From assembly GCA_047975545.1 (NCBI GenBank), contig JBKEDS010000008.1, forward strand, positions 124,001 to 188,000: a stretch of 64,000 nucleotides of DNA, given 5' to 3'. Position 1 is the stretch's first letter. Every line of letters begins with the position of its first letter. This document shows, in pieces, positions 53,851 to 62,536 of this stretch. Below the pieces are notes generated by a model. That model did no database searches, was not told the origin of the DNA, and saw only the letters and a list, made by a program, of their open reading frames with translations. Made by a program: the position numbers and the translations under genes. The stretch comes from JBKEDS01 sp047975545 (GTDB lineage Bacteria; Bacteroidota; Bacteroidia; Flavobacteriales; Flavobacteriaceae).

Positions 53851-55428
53851 TTATTCTATGGTTATTTCGGTTTTTACGCTCTTCTCTTTTTCCAATATTT
53901 TTTTTACGTTGGAAAACACGTTGCTTTTTAAGTAAATATTTTCGGTTTTAGCGCCTTCAACTTTTAAAAACACGTCGGTTTTATACATGGGAAAATTATT
54001 GTTTACCATTATGTTGGACACGTTTTTGAGCTTGATAAGTGCTTCGCCGTCCAAAGGTTTTTCCGATGAAACGTTATCTAAAATAATGTTTTTGGAGTCT
54101 TCAATTTCGAACGAAGCCCCAATTGTAGTACTTATTTTTACATCGTGAAATTCGATATCGGTAGCGGTATTTACGTTAAAGCCTTCCTTGGCTTCGATAT
54201 TAATATTTGAAAACGTTACTTTATGGATAGGCATTTCAGGGATTCCCAGGATACGCCCTGCGGTATTAACATTGGTTCCGGTAACATTGCTGACATGGAT
54301 GTTCCTGAAAATGGGCGTTTCTTCGGTTACAGGGCCTTCAACCGTATTTTTATCGTAAAACAAATTGAGCATAAAGGCTTCTTTTTTAATGTTGTTCATT
54401 ACCACGTTGCTTACCCGAATGTCCTCGACCACACCGCCACGACCTCTTGCCGCCTTTAAACGGATGCCCCTATCGGTACCATCGAACACACAATTGGATA
54501 TGGTTATTTTTTTAATCCCGCCCGACATTTCGCTGCCTATTACCACGCCGCCGTGCCCGCTTAGCATGGTGCAATTGGTAATGGTTACATTTTCGGTTGG
54601 GGTGGCCCATTTGCGGCCATCGGCATCGCGGCCCGACTTAATGGTAATGCAATCGTCGCCCACGCTAATATGGCAATTGGAAATATGCACATTTTTACAC
54701 GAGGTTGGATTTATGCCATCGGTATTGGGCGAATAGGGATTGAAAATGGTAACGTTATCGACCGTAACGTTGTCGCAAAACGCCGGATTAATGGTCCAAA
54801 ATGGCGAATTTTGAATGGTTACACCTTCAATTTTAATATTTTTACATTGAAATGCCTGAAACAACGGCGGCCTGTGAAACAAATAACTTCGCGTACGTTT
54901 GTAATAATCGGCCGTTATAATATGGCTATTGGCTTCCTCGGTCATTTTTTGGTATTTGGTAGGTTCCAATTTTTCCTTGGCCGACTCGATTCGCCAAATT
55001 TCCTTCCACCATGCTTCGCCCTGCCCATCGATTGTACCGCGCCCCGTAATGGTAACATTTTCAGCATCTCGGGCATGTAATAAAGGCTTAAAGGTTTGTA
55101 TTACGGTGCCTTCCCAACGCACTTCGGTAAACGGCAAATAGTGGTCGAAGTTGGTGGAAAATTTCAAGGTTGCACCTGCATCGATATGCAGTACAATATT
55201 GTTTTTTAAGGTTAATGCGCCCGTTAAATACTCCCCCGCGGGAAAATAAACGGTACCGCCGCCTTGGCTTTCAGCTTTGTCAATGGCATACTGAATGGCT
55301 TCGGTACACAAAACACCTTTGTTGTTTCCCCCGTGGTTTAAAATATTCAACCAACCATCATTTGCCCTACAAACCGAAATAAAGGCTGTTATAATGGTAA
55401 TACTTAGGGTTAAAATTATCTTCTTCAT
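53851..55428 (-). CDS. GH28 polygalacturonase family enzyme
   Basis: The ATG at 55428 is preferred over one at 55467 because it begins with the signal peptide MKKIILTLSITIITAFISVC and avoids running into the next gene; 525 residues. It is a right-handed beta-helix with all GH28 motifs: NPYSPNTDGINP (catalytic Asp), SVGDDCITIKSG (Asp pair), LSGHGGVVIGS (His) and GIRLKA (Lys). Loop segments such as WKEIWRIESAKEKLEPTKYQ near the active site are long. It hydrolyses galacturonic-acid linkages of pectin backbones, either endo, exo or rhamnogalacturonan-type. A C-terminal extension (about 420-525) continues the helix. Confidence 0.95.
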   Translation of the reverse strand: MKKIILTLSITIITAFISVCRANDGWLNILNHGGNNKGVLCTEAIQYAIDKAESQGGGTVYFPAGEYLTGALTLKNNIVLHIDAGATLKFSTNFDHYLPFTEVRWEGTVIQTFKPLLHARDAENVTITGRGTIDGQGEAWWKEIWRIESAKEKLEPTKYQKMTEEANSHIITADYYKRTRSYLFHRPPLFQAFQCKNIKIEGVTIQNSPFWTINPAFCDNVTVDNVTIFNPYSPNTDGINPTSCKNVHISNCHISVGDDCITIKSGRDADGRKWATPTENVTITNCTMLSGHGGVVIGSEMSGGIKKITISNCVFDGTDRGIRLKAARGRGGVVEDIRVSNVVMNNIKKEAFMLNLFYDKNTVEGPVTEETPIFRNIHVSNVTGTNVNTAGRILGIPEMPIHKVTFSNINIEAKEGFNVNTATDIEFHDVKISTTIGASFEIEDSKNIILDNVSSEKPLDGEALIKLKNVSNIMVNNNFPMYKTDVFLKVEGAKTENIYLKSNVFSNVKKILEKEKSVKTEITIE

Positions 55429-55439
55429 TATTTTCTTTT

Positions 55440-56870
55440 TTATTTCGAGGTTAATACCAATACCCAATCGTTACCGTCGGCTTGCTCGCCAAGTGGCTTA
55501 AAATCCTGAACGCCTTTATTTTCAACATTTCCTATTTTAGTAGTTTCGCCCGTTTTAGGGTTGTACCACGATGCTTCGACTTCGTTACCCTTTATTTTGC
55601 CCATATTCACTTTAATAGCACGCCCATTATATGTGTACAACAAGGCATAATCGTTGCCCCGTGTTGCTGCAATATGGTTATATTTTTCGCCTTGATTGGC
55701 CACTAAATCAGTGTCGGGGATTCGGTTGAAATAATCGAATTTCAGCATTAATTTTTTAAGGTGAACCATTTGCGTCGCGCCCAAATCGTTAAGAGCATTT
55801 ACCCAGTAGGTTTTGCTTCCGTAGGCTTCGGGCTTGGTGTGGTTTTCGTGCATTTGCATAATATGGTTATTACCGTAGGTAAAGCCCGCCGCACCCGCAA
55901 ACACCGACCAATAGGCATAGCGGCGCAAATCGTTATCGTTCCAAAGTGGCTGCAGGGTATCGTGCAAGCCTTGTGGAATACCTTCGTACGAAGGTTCGCC
56001 GTCTAAAGTTGGTTTTATTGGTTTTAAGTTGAAATCGACTCGAACGTATTTGTAATTATCCTCGCCATAAGCACGTTCGGTATCGTCTTGGTCGTAACGT
56101 CGGTGACCGGATTGGAACATGTTGAAATCCAACCAATTTTCGTTATGGAAATCGTCGGACGAGTCGGTTCTTCCCCTTGGGTGAAAGGTTACCAATCGTT
56201 CGGGATTAGCTGTTTTTAATATGCTTCCAATAGCATTCCATATTTCGGTGTTTTTATTTCCAAAGGTATCGCCTCCATTGAGCCAAATAATATTATCGTG
56301 GTTTTTAAAGCGCTCGGCTAAAAAACGGGCATAGGTTTTTGCTTGCTCCAAGGTTACTTCGCCATCGCTTACCGGCGAGCCCCAAACCGGTACCATACCA
56401 AGGTATAAACCTTCTTCCTTGGCAATGCCCAAAGTATAATCGATATGATCCCAAAAATCGTAGGCTTGGGCATTATTAAAATTGTTGCCTTCGGTTACCA
56501 AAGGCTTCGACAAATCCTTTGCCACCAAAGCCGAATCGCCATAAACATTGGCCACGCCAAGGGAATGTACCGTCATGATTTGGATAACATTATAGCCTTT
56601 TTCCTTTCTATCCTTAAAATACACTTTTATTTCGTCGCGGTTAAGTTTATTAAAGGCCAGCCAGCCCGTATCGCCCAACCAAAAAAACGGTTTTCCGTCT
56701 TCGGTTTGAAAATAATGCCCATTATCGGACACTTTTATTCTTGGTGTTTTTTTGGTTTCTTCAACCTGTTGCATTTGTGGCTTGCTGCTTTGTTTTTCTT
56801 TACAGGAAAACACCAAACAAACAACTGCTGCAATGGCTAAAATCTTGGAAATTTTAATTGCTTTGCTCAT
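55440..56870 (-). CDS. GH140-like (apiosidase-type, DUF4038) lipoprotein
   Basis: A 476-residue lipoprotein (lipobox LVFSC). After a linker (about 25-45) comes a TIM barrel with FQTEDGKPFFWLGDTGWLAF, the DUF4038 signature. Likely catalytic residues are Asp201 in WLNGGDTFGN and Glu292 in LDGEPSYEG. A C-terminal Ig-like putative collagen-binding-type domain (about 390-476: EASWYNPKTGETTKIGNVEN) completes the GH140 architecture. GH140 was founded on an endo-apiosidase from the rhamnogalacturonan-II system of Bacteroides thetaiotaomicron. Apiose is otherwise found in seagrass apiogalacturonan and some glycosides. It lies 11 bases from GH28. Confidence 0.85.
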   Translation of the reverse strand: MSKAIKISKILAIAAVVCLVFSCKEKQSSKPQMQQVEETKKTPRIKVSDNGHYFQTEDGKPFFWLGDTGWLAFNKLNRDEIKVYFKDRKEKGYNVIQIMTVHSLGVANVYGDSALVAKDLSKPLVTEGNNFNNAQAYDFWDHIDYTLGIAKEEGLYLGMVPVWGSPVSDGEVTLEQAKTYARFLAERFKNHDNIIWLNGGDTFGNKNTEIWNAIGSILKTANPERLVTFHPRGRTDSSDDFHNENWLDFNMFQSGHRRYDQDDTERAYGEDNYKYVRVDFNLKPIKPTLDGEPSYEGIPQGLHDTLQPLWNDNDLRRYAYWSVFAGAAGFTYGNNHIMQMHENHTKPEAYGSKTYWVNALNDLGATQMVHLKKLMLKFDYFNRIPDTDLVANQGEKYNHIAATRGNDYALLYTYNGRAIKVNMGKIKGNEVEASWYNPKTGETTKIGNVENKGVQDFKPLGEQADGNDWVLVLTSK

Positions 56871-56880
56871 TTTTTCAATC

Positions 56881-59800
56881 TTATATTTTTGTTATAAACA
56901 ATACTCTCGCCGCTTTATTAGGCACGATAAGGGTTTGACTTGTTTTTCCTTTTAGAAATACTTCTGAAATAGTATTTCCCGTTTCGGCATTTATCCAATA
57001 GGCTTTATATTTTCCACTATAATCGATTAAGTTTATCGTTACCGAATTGGTTTCTTTTAGATAAAACAGATAAGCCTTTCCGGGATTTTCCAAAGTCCAA
57101 AAACTACTATTATAATTTCCCGACTTTAAAGGTTTCATTTGGGTAATGGCCTTATAAAACCCCTCAACTTGAACATGTGGAATATTAGCCAACGAACCGC
57201 CCGCCATTAACACTGCCCATCCCAATCGGGGTGCTGCATTTGTAGTGTACAAAACGGCTTTATCGGGGTAGGCGTTGCGATACTCGCTAACCGCCCTGTA
57301 CGCTTGGGTTTCGGTTTCCTTGCCTACTTTCATGTTTCGGGCGTGTTGGCGGGGCGCTAAGTTTTTACCGCCTTCGGGAGCATAAACCGAGCCATCTTCT
57401 TTATAATGCCAATACCGAATATCGATAACGCCGACTGTTTTTTCCCGTTCGGAATCCTTCAAAATAGCATCCTGAACATCTTTTGTGGCGCTTAAACCAA
57501 TGAGCTGTTTTTTATCTGCTTGATCCTCCCATTTTTTAACCTCATCTAACCAAAACTGCATAAAGTGAAGCGGCCCCGTGTATTCGGCACTTGTTAGCTG
57601 AATAACATTACTGTTAGCCCCAAAATTTTCTAACGATTTTTTAATGAAGCCCTGATGAAGTTTTTTTCGATTTTCGTTGGTAATATCGTAAAACTGTTCG
57701 GCCATAAAAATACGTTTATCGCCCGCATATGGTGGTGGTTCGGGAAAATCGGTACTGTTAATATTATTGGCCGAGCGCCACGGCGAACTGGACCAATGCG
57801 CTCCGGCCTCTAAAATATTATGTTGAAAATACTGCTGATTAATTAACATTTGCCCCTCGGTTTCGGCCAAGTTGGCAAATTGGCTTAACCGCTGCCAATA
57901 CCAAGCATTATACTGGGTTAAATCGTATTTGCTTAGCCCATCCCAAGCCAAGTCCTTACCGCTTCTGGCAAAAGGCTGCTCGTAAAATGGTGGCCAAACA
58001 TCGGCATCGATACGGCGCACCCGTTCGTGGTCGTCCATACGGCGCTCGTACCACAGGCCGTAATTGTGTTCTAAACCAATGATATTGTTAACCTTAAAGT
58101 ACTGTACAACTTCATCTAAATTATCGGTGAACCCAGTTCCTGTCCTGCCGGGTGCAAAACGGGTAATGTGCGGGGTTGCCTTGGACACATCATAATCGCG
58201 AAGGCTGCCGCGCCACCACATAACATTGGCTTTCTTTCCCGCAACAATTTTATTATTGAAGGTTATCCAACCATTTTCAATTTTAAATTTGGCGGTTTGC
58301 TTTTCTTCTTCTTTATTTAAAGATTTGAATTTTACCGAATTGATATTCGTAACATTTTTAAAACTGGTAGGAATTTTAATTTCCCTTGAAACCGTACTTA
58401 TCCAATCGGGCAAACTAACAACATTGTTATAGGCGGCTTGGGTTAGTTCGGCTGCCTGCTCTATTGAAGGGCTTGAGGTTGGTTCCGAACCCATATCAAA
58501 TATATAAGGATTTGTGGGTAAACTTCCCAAACGATTTTCCAATAAGGCATAAAACAAACTTCTTGGGGCTATGTGGTTATTTACATCTTTCCAGATGCCA
58601 TTGCCCGCCATGATACCTGCCCAAACGCCAAAGGCCCAGTTTTGGGCTGTTGGCGGACTGTAACAATCGATTTGCGATGCCGAAGTTTCCCAAATAACGC
58701 TATTGGCCGCCGTCCAACCTGCCCCCCTGCCTTTTTGTTCGCGGTTATTGTAACTTATGGCTTGCCCGTCCACATACGAAACGTCGAACAAAACGCCCGT
58801 TGCCCAACTGCCAATAGCCCCGCTATTGCTATAAGGCAAATACGATTGGCATTGTACAAATGCGTTGGGGCCAGTCGTTCCAAAACCACCCACGGCAAAA
58901 TCGTGGTAGCCGTATTCGGAATAACACCTTTGAAAAAGGGTTTGTTGCCCTTCGGTATAAAACGTATGCCTGCGAAATGCTGCAATTTCCGAAACGGGTT
59001 TGGTTGCCATACAGTCTTCAACCGTTATTTGTTGTGCCGTTTTTAATAGCGATACTGCCCCGCCCGCAAAATGTTTAAAGCTAACTTGGCGTACCCAAGC
59101 ATTTTTAATATTGCCCATGGTAATGCCAAACCAACGATGGGCTTCGTCTTTTAAATTAGCGTCGTTAAATGCTGATTTTAGGGTTAAATTTTCAATACCA
59201 ACTTGTTCTATTCTGCCTTGCCACGTGTATGTAACGGCAATGGCCTTACCGTAGTTTTGATTTAAGGCCATGGTTAGCGGGGCATTTAGCTTTATCGTAT
59301 TGCCATCAATTTGTGTTACCCGTCTATTCCATGTTATGTCCCAATCGCGGGATTTCCAACCAATCCATCCGGTTTCGCCACCAAAAAAATCCATTTTTAG
59401 TGTATTAATCCATGTATCGGTTAGGGGTTGTTTAATAAGAATTTCATCGGAAGGCTTTAATATTTTGGCACTTGAAAGTTGAATGCTTTGCGTACCCAAA
59501 GGTGTATAAGCTGTTTCAACTTGCAGTGTATCGCCATAAACCCTGTTATCAACGCCGAGAACACTTATAATAGCTTCCCGCCTTAGGCCCGTACCCAAAA
59601 TAACAGTTTCGTCCTGTAAATTTCCGCTGCCCCGCAACACCACGCCCGAGGTTTTTAGGTAAAGCGTTCCTTTAATTTTAAAAACGCCTTTATCCAACAA
59701 CACGGCACCACGAAAACCGAAGGCATCGGGCTTTAGTGCGCTTACGTAATCGATGGCGTTTTGTATGGTATTGGTGGCATCATTGTTTTGCTGCGGTACA

Positions 59801-60018
59801 AAAATTTTATTTTCAATGGTTGGGATGGCTTTTTCGGAAGCCATATAACCTGCATACGAAAAATCGGGAATTTGGTTACCAAGGCTATCGGTTACAAGTT
59901 CAACTTTTCCCGATTTGTTTTTTTGAATATCGGGGAAAGCATTTTGAGCCACAACAAACTGAAACGATACGGTTAGAACGCTTATTAAAGTTGTGATATG
60001 TTTGATAGGGTTTGGCAT
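56881..60018 (-). CDS. large exported beta-helix / glycosidase-like hybrid protein (DUF6298-type candidate)
   Basis: A 1045-residue exported protein (signal ending FQFVVAQ). Residues about 60-520 are a pectate-lyase-like right-handed beta-helix (VLLDKGVFKIKGTLYLKTSG, IENLTLKSAF, AGGAVSLLKTAQQITVEDCM). Residues about 600-960 switch to a globular domain with aromatic-rich, TIM-barrel-like segments (FKVNNIIGLEHNYGLWYERR, GVIDIRYWHYKEDGSVYAPE), and the end is a small beta domain (AYLFYLKETNSVTINLIDYS). This two-part layout matches uncharacterised Bacteroidota proteins annotated with DUF6298. Function is unknown; the pectin context suggests a lyase or glycosidase. It lies between the PL1 and GH140 genes. 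Confidence 0.72.
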   Translation of the reverse strand: MPNPIKHITTLISVLTVSFQFVVAQNAFPDIQKNKSGKVELVTDSLGNQIPDFSYAGYMASEKAIPTIENKIFVPQQNNDATNTIQNAIDYVSALKPDAFGFRGAVLLDKGVFKIKGTLYLKTSGVVLRGSGNLQDETVILGTGLRREAIISVLGVDNRVYGDTLQVETAYTPLGTQSIQLSSAKILKPSDEILIKQPLTDTWINTLKMDFFGGETGWIGWKSRDWDITWNRRVTQIDGNTIKLNAPLTMALNQNYGKAIAVTYTWQGRIEQVGIENLTLKSAFNDANLKDEAHRWFGITMGNIKNAWVRQVSFKHFAGGAVSLLKTAQQITVEDCMATKPVSEIAAFRRHTFYTEGQQTLFQRCYSEYGYHDFAVGGFGTTGPNAFVQCQSYLPYSNSGAIGSWATGVLFDVSYVDGQAISYNNREQKGRGAGWTAANSVIWETSASQIDCYSPPTAQNWAFGVWAGIMAGNGIWKDVNNHIAPRSLFYALLENRLGSLPTNPYIFDMGSEPTSSPSIEQAAELTQAAYNNVVSLPDWISTVSREIKIPTSFKNVTNINSVKFKSLNKEEEKQTAKFKIENGWITFNNKIVAGKKANVMWWRGSLRDYDVSKATPHITRFAPGRTGTGFTDNLDEVVQYFKVNNIIGLEHNYGLWYERRMDDHERVRRIDADVWPPFYEQPFARSGKDLAWDGLSKYDLTQYNAWYWQRLSQFANLAETEGQMLINQQYFQHNILEAGAHWSSSPWRSANNINSTDFPEPPPYAGDKRIFMAEQFYDITNENRKKLHQGFIKKSLENFGANSNVIQLTSAEYTGPLHFMQFWLDEVKKWEDQADKKQLIGLSATKDVQDAILKDSEREKTVGVIDIRYWHYKEDGSVYAPEGGKNLAPRQHARNMKVGKETETQAYRAVSEYRNAYPDKAVLYTTNAAPRLGWAVLMAGGSLANIPHVQVEGFYKAITQMKPLKSGNYNSSFWTLENPGKAYLFYLKETNSVTINLIDYSGKYKAYWINAETGNTISEVFLKGKTSQTLIVPNKAARVLFITKI

Positions 60019-60040
60019 AAAAACTATACATCCTAATTTA

Positions 60041-61735
60041 TTATTGCAACAGGCTTTTTACGTTGTCCAGTGTATCGGTATTGTTTTCGGCTTTGGTCCA
60101 ATCGACCCGTTTTTTGGGATTTATCCCGTTAAAATATTTTTCGATATTGGTATAGCCATCGCCATTTAAATCCGTATTGGCGTCGGAAGCGTTATTTGGG
60201 TCTAAACCATATTTTTTTTCCCATTTATCGGGTATGCCATCGTTATCGGAATCGGCATAGGACGTACCCTTATATTCAGGATAACCACCTACTTGATCGG
60301 GATGGGTTATAATACCCTGTTTATACGAATCGGCAGGCAATCGGCGATTAACAAATTCTTTTCCAATGGTATTTTCCAAGCCTTCTTTATATTCAATCTT
60401 ACCACTTTTTACTTGTTCGATAATCCGTTTATCCACGGCATCGCGCTTTGGTATGGTTGCCCCAACATTGTTTAAAACAAATTTATAGGCTTCTTCGGCA
60501 TCCATAATAGTTAAATAAGGCATAGCAAAAGGTTTTTTTTGTTTTACCAGTTGTAAATCATCCTTGGCTTCGATTAACGAACGGTTTTCCAACTGTACGC
60601 CACCATTCCAGTTATTGGCTGTTACTTCGGGGGAGCCTTCTACATAATTACCCGAAACATAGGCACGCCCAAACGATTTTGGCACATAATAACCCGATTC
60701 GGGCTTTAAAATACGGTACCGAATGGGTTCGTTGGTTGGCGTTATAGGTCCCGGTTTAAAATAATTATTAACAATATTGAACATGGAACGGTAATCGCCA
60801 CCATCCAGCGAACGATTCCACCAGTTAAACAGTACGTTGTTAACAAAATTAAAGCTGCCATACATGCCTATTGACGGATTTCGCGAAATATTATTAGCCC
60901 ACAAGTTCCGTATAAAGGTACTGTTTAAACCGCCAATAGTACTTCCAAAAGCGTGATTGTACGTATCCAAGCCTTCGGAAGAAATGGTGTTTTGAATGGT
61001 AACGTTAACCGAGGGTAATTTTTCGCGTTTCGACTTTTCATTGGCTTGAAACATGTGGCGGTACATGGATATGTTTTCGTCCAGTCCCCAACTTACCGAA
61101 CAGTGGTCGATAATAATATTGCCTATTGGGTTTCCGCCCAAGGCGTCGTCCCGCCGGGTAACATCGGTAGCTCCTCGCCTAAACCGCATGTGCCGGATAA
61201 TAACATCGTGGGTATCGATTAAAACCGACTCGCCCGCCACACAAATACCATCGCCCGGGGCGGTTTGTCCCGCTATGGTAACATAAGGCGCACGAATACT
61301 AACAGGTTTTTCAAGCCGAATTATTCCCGCTACATTAAACACAATGGTTCTGGCTCCAATGGCTTCGCAAGCCTCACGAAACGTTCCCGCCCCACTGTCG
61401 TTAAGGCTGGTTACCACAAATATTTTTCCGCCACGACCGCCCGGCGTAAAAGCACCACCGCCTTGAGCGCCGGGAAATGCCGGAATATCGGCTTTTATTA
61501 AGTCGGCCGGATATGCCGCCCATGGAATATAGGGGCGGCCTTGTTTTTCTTCTGCTTTAATAACATGAAAATTGGATTCCCAAATAGCACTTAGCCTTTG
61601 TTCCTCCTTTGCCAAAATGGAATCGGTTTTAGCTTGTAACGCTTCAGGAATTTCGGGATATTGCGCTAATAACGTTTGTGCCGAAAAGCACAAAATAAAA
61701 ACGGTAGTTATAGATTTGATATAATGGGGTAACAT
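60041..61735 (-). CDS. PL1 family pectate lyase with C-terminal calcium-type repeats
   Basis: The ATG at 61735 opens a signal peptide (MLPHYIKSITTVFILCFSAQ, ending TLLAQ) and avoids overlap; an ATG at 61804 would add 23 poorly conserved residues. 564 residues. The beta-helix domain starts at IPAFPGAQGGGAFTPGGRGG and contains TVTIAGQTAPGDG-like turns, HVIIRHMRFRRG-like strands and IIIDHCSVSWGLDENISMYR. Near the C-terminus DSDNDGIPDKWEKKYGLDPN and DLNGDGYTNIEKY form dockerin/thrombospondin-type-3-like calcium loops. It cleaves polygalacturonate by beta-elimination. A close paralogue, 62537-64000, lies beyond DUF3826. Confidence 0.93.
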   Translation of the reverse strand: MLPHYIKSITTVFILCFSAQTLLAQYPEIPEALQAKTDSILAKEEQRLSAIWESNFHVIKAEEKQGRPYIPWAAYPADLIKADIPAFPGAQGGGAFTPGGRGGKIFVVTSLNDSGAGTFREACEAIGARTIVFNVAGIIRLEKPVSIRAPYVTIAGQTAPGDGICVAGESVLIDTHDVIIRHMRFRRGATDVTRRDDALGGNPIGNIIIDHCSVSWGLDENISMYRHMFQANEKSKREKLPSVNVTIQNTISSEGLDTYNHAFGSTIGGLNSTFIRNLWANNISRNPSIGMYGSFNFVNNVLFNWWNRSLDGGDYRSMFNIVNNYFKPGPITPTNEPIRYRILKPESGYYVPKSFGRAYVSGNYVEGSPEVTANNWNGGVQLENRSLIEAKDDLQLVKQKKPFAMPYLTIMDAEEAYKFVLNNVGATIPKRDAVDKRIIEQVKSGKIEYKEGLENTIGKEFVNRRLPADSYKQGIITHPDQVGGYPEYKGTSYADSDNDGIPDKWEKKYGLDPNNASDANTDLNGDGYTNIEKYFNGINPKKRVDWTKAENNTDTLDNVKSLLQ

Positions 61736-61778
61736 AATTTGTGTGTTTTTGTTAGGCGATGAAAATGGAACTGAAAAA

Positions 61779-62441
61779 CTATTCCGCTTTTTTTTGGTCT
61801 TCAATGCGTTGGTACCAGCCGTCGCGTTCTTTTTGCAAATCGTAGCCTTGGGCGGATAGGTAATTGTTTATCCGGCCTTTGTACTTACCAAACCAAGCGT
61901 GCTTTTCCTTTGACGACCCGCCGTCCATGGCATGCTCGCGTGCTTCCTTTAGGTTATTGTAAATATACGTTTTTTGTTCTTGTGTTAAGCTGGGTATCAT
62001 ATCCAAAAAAGCTTGGTAGGTTTTCGGCAATACGCCGTAGGTCATGCCGTCCTTAACACCTTCGATTTGGGTTTCGGTTAATTGTTTCCCTAATTTTTTT
62101 AAATATGATTTATGCAGTTTGTTAATAGACTTATCGGCTTTGGCCTTTACTTTTTCAATAGTTCTATTTTGTTTTTCTTCTGAAAGATTATCGGCTTTAA
62201 CAGCTTCTATACTAATATTTCTTTCCTCTTGAATTTTACTTAAATTCCGGTATTGCTGGCCTATTATATTAGTTACGGCTGTTTCTTTTTCAGTATTATT
62301 CAAATTTAGTTCGCTAACAATTTTGGCAGCCCGTTCGTTTGTTACTCTTATATATTCGGGGTCGGTATGTTGTTGTGCCTGTATGCTTGAAAATGCAAAT
62401 ACGCAAACAAGAAGGGCGAAGCTTATTTTTTTAACTAACAT
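61779..62441 (-). CDS. DUF3826 exported protein
   Basis: A 220-residue helical, charged exported protein (signal ending FSSIQAQ). The whole mature part is rich in Lys/Glu and predicted helical (KAKADKSINKLHKSYLKKLG), with the family segments GMTYGVLPKTYQAFLDMIPS and HAWFGKYKGRINNYLSAQGY. DUF3826 proteins are recurrently found beside pectate-lyase and rhamnogalacturonan genes in Bacteroidota, but no function is established. It is sandwiched between two PL1 genes. Confidence 0.85.
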   Translation of the reverse strand: MLVKKISFALLVCVFAFSSIQAQQHTDPEYIRVTNERAAKIVSELNLNNTEKETAVTNIIGQQYRNLSKIQEERNISIEAVKADNLSEEKQNRTIEKVKAKADKSINKLHKSYLKKLGKQLTETQIEGVKDGMTYGVLPKTYQAFLDMIPSLTQEQKTYIYNNLKEAREHAMDGGSSKEKHAWFGKYKGRINNYLSAQGYDLQKERDGWYQRIEDQKKAE

Positions 62442-62483
62442 GTTGTTTTTATTGTTTTAGTTTGTTTAATATTTATAACCCGA

Positions 62484-62503
62484 AAGTTTAAAATTTTAAA
62501 CTT
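62484..62503. repeat. perfect 20-bp palindrome between PL1 and DUF3826 genes
   Basis: AAGTTTAAAATTTTAAACTT is its own reverse complement. Next to it lies TTTCTGAAACCTTACAGG, which is similar to short Bacteroidota intergenic repeat hairpins. It is in the 95-base gap after the PL1 stop (62537). It may be a processing or attenuation hairpin, an operator or a small dispersed repeat. Confidence 0.5.
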
Positions 62504-62536
62504 ACAAAGTTTCTGAAACCTTACAGGTTAATTCTT

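Noticed and set aside
54365..54736. Plus-strand open frames antisense to GH28 and many similar frames throughout
   Set aside because: They are antisense shadows of strong coding genes, lack family motifs and start signals, and reflect codon bias.
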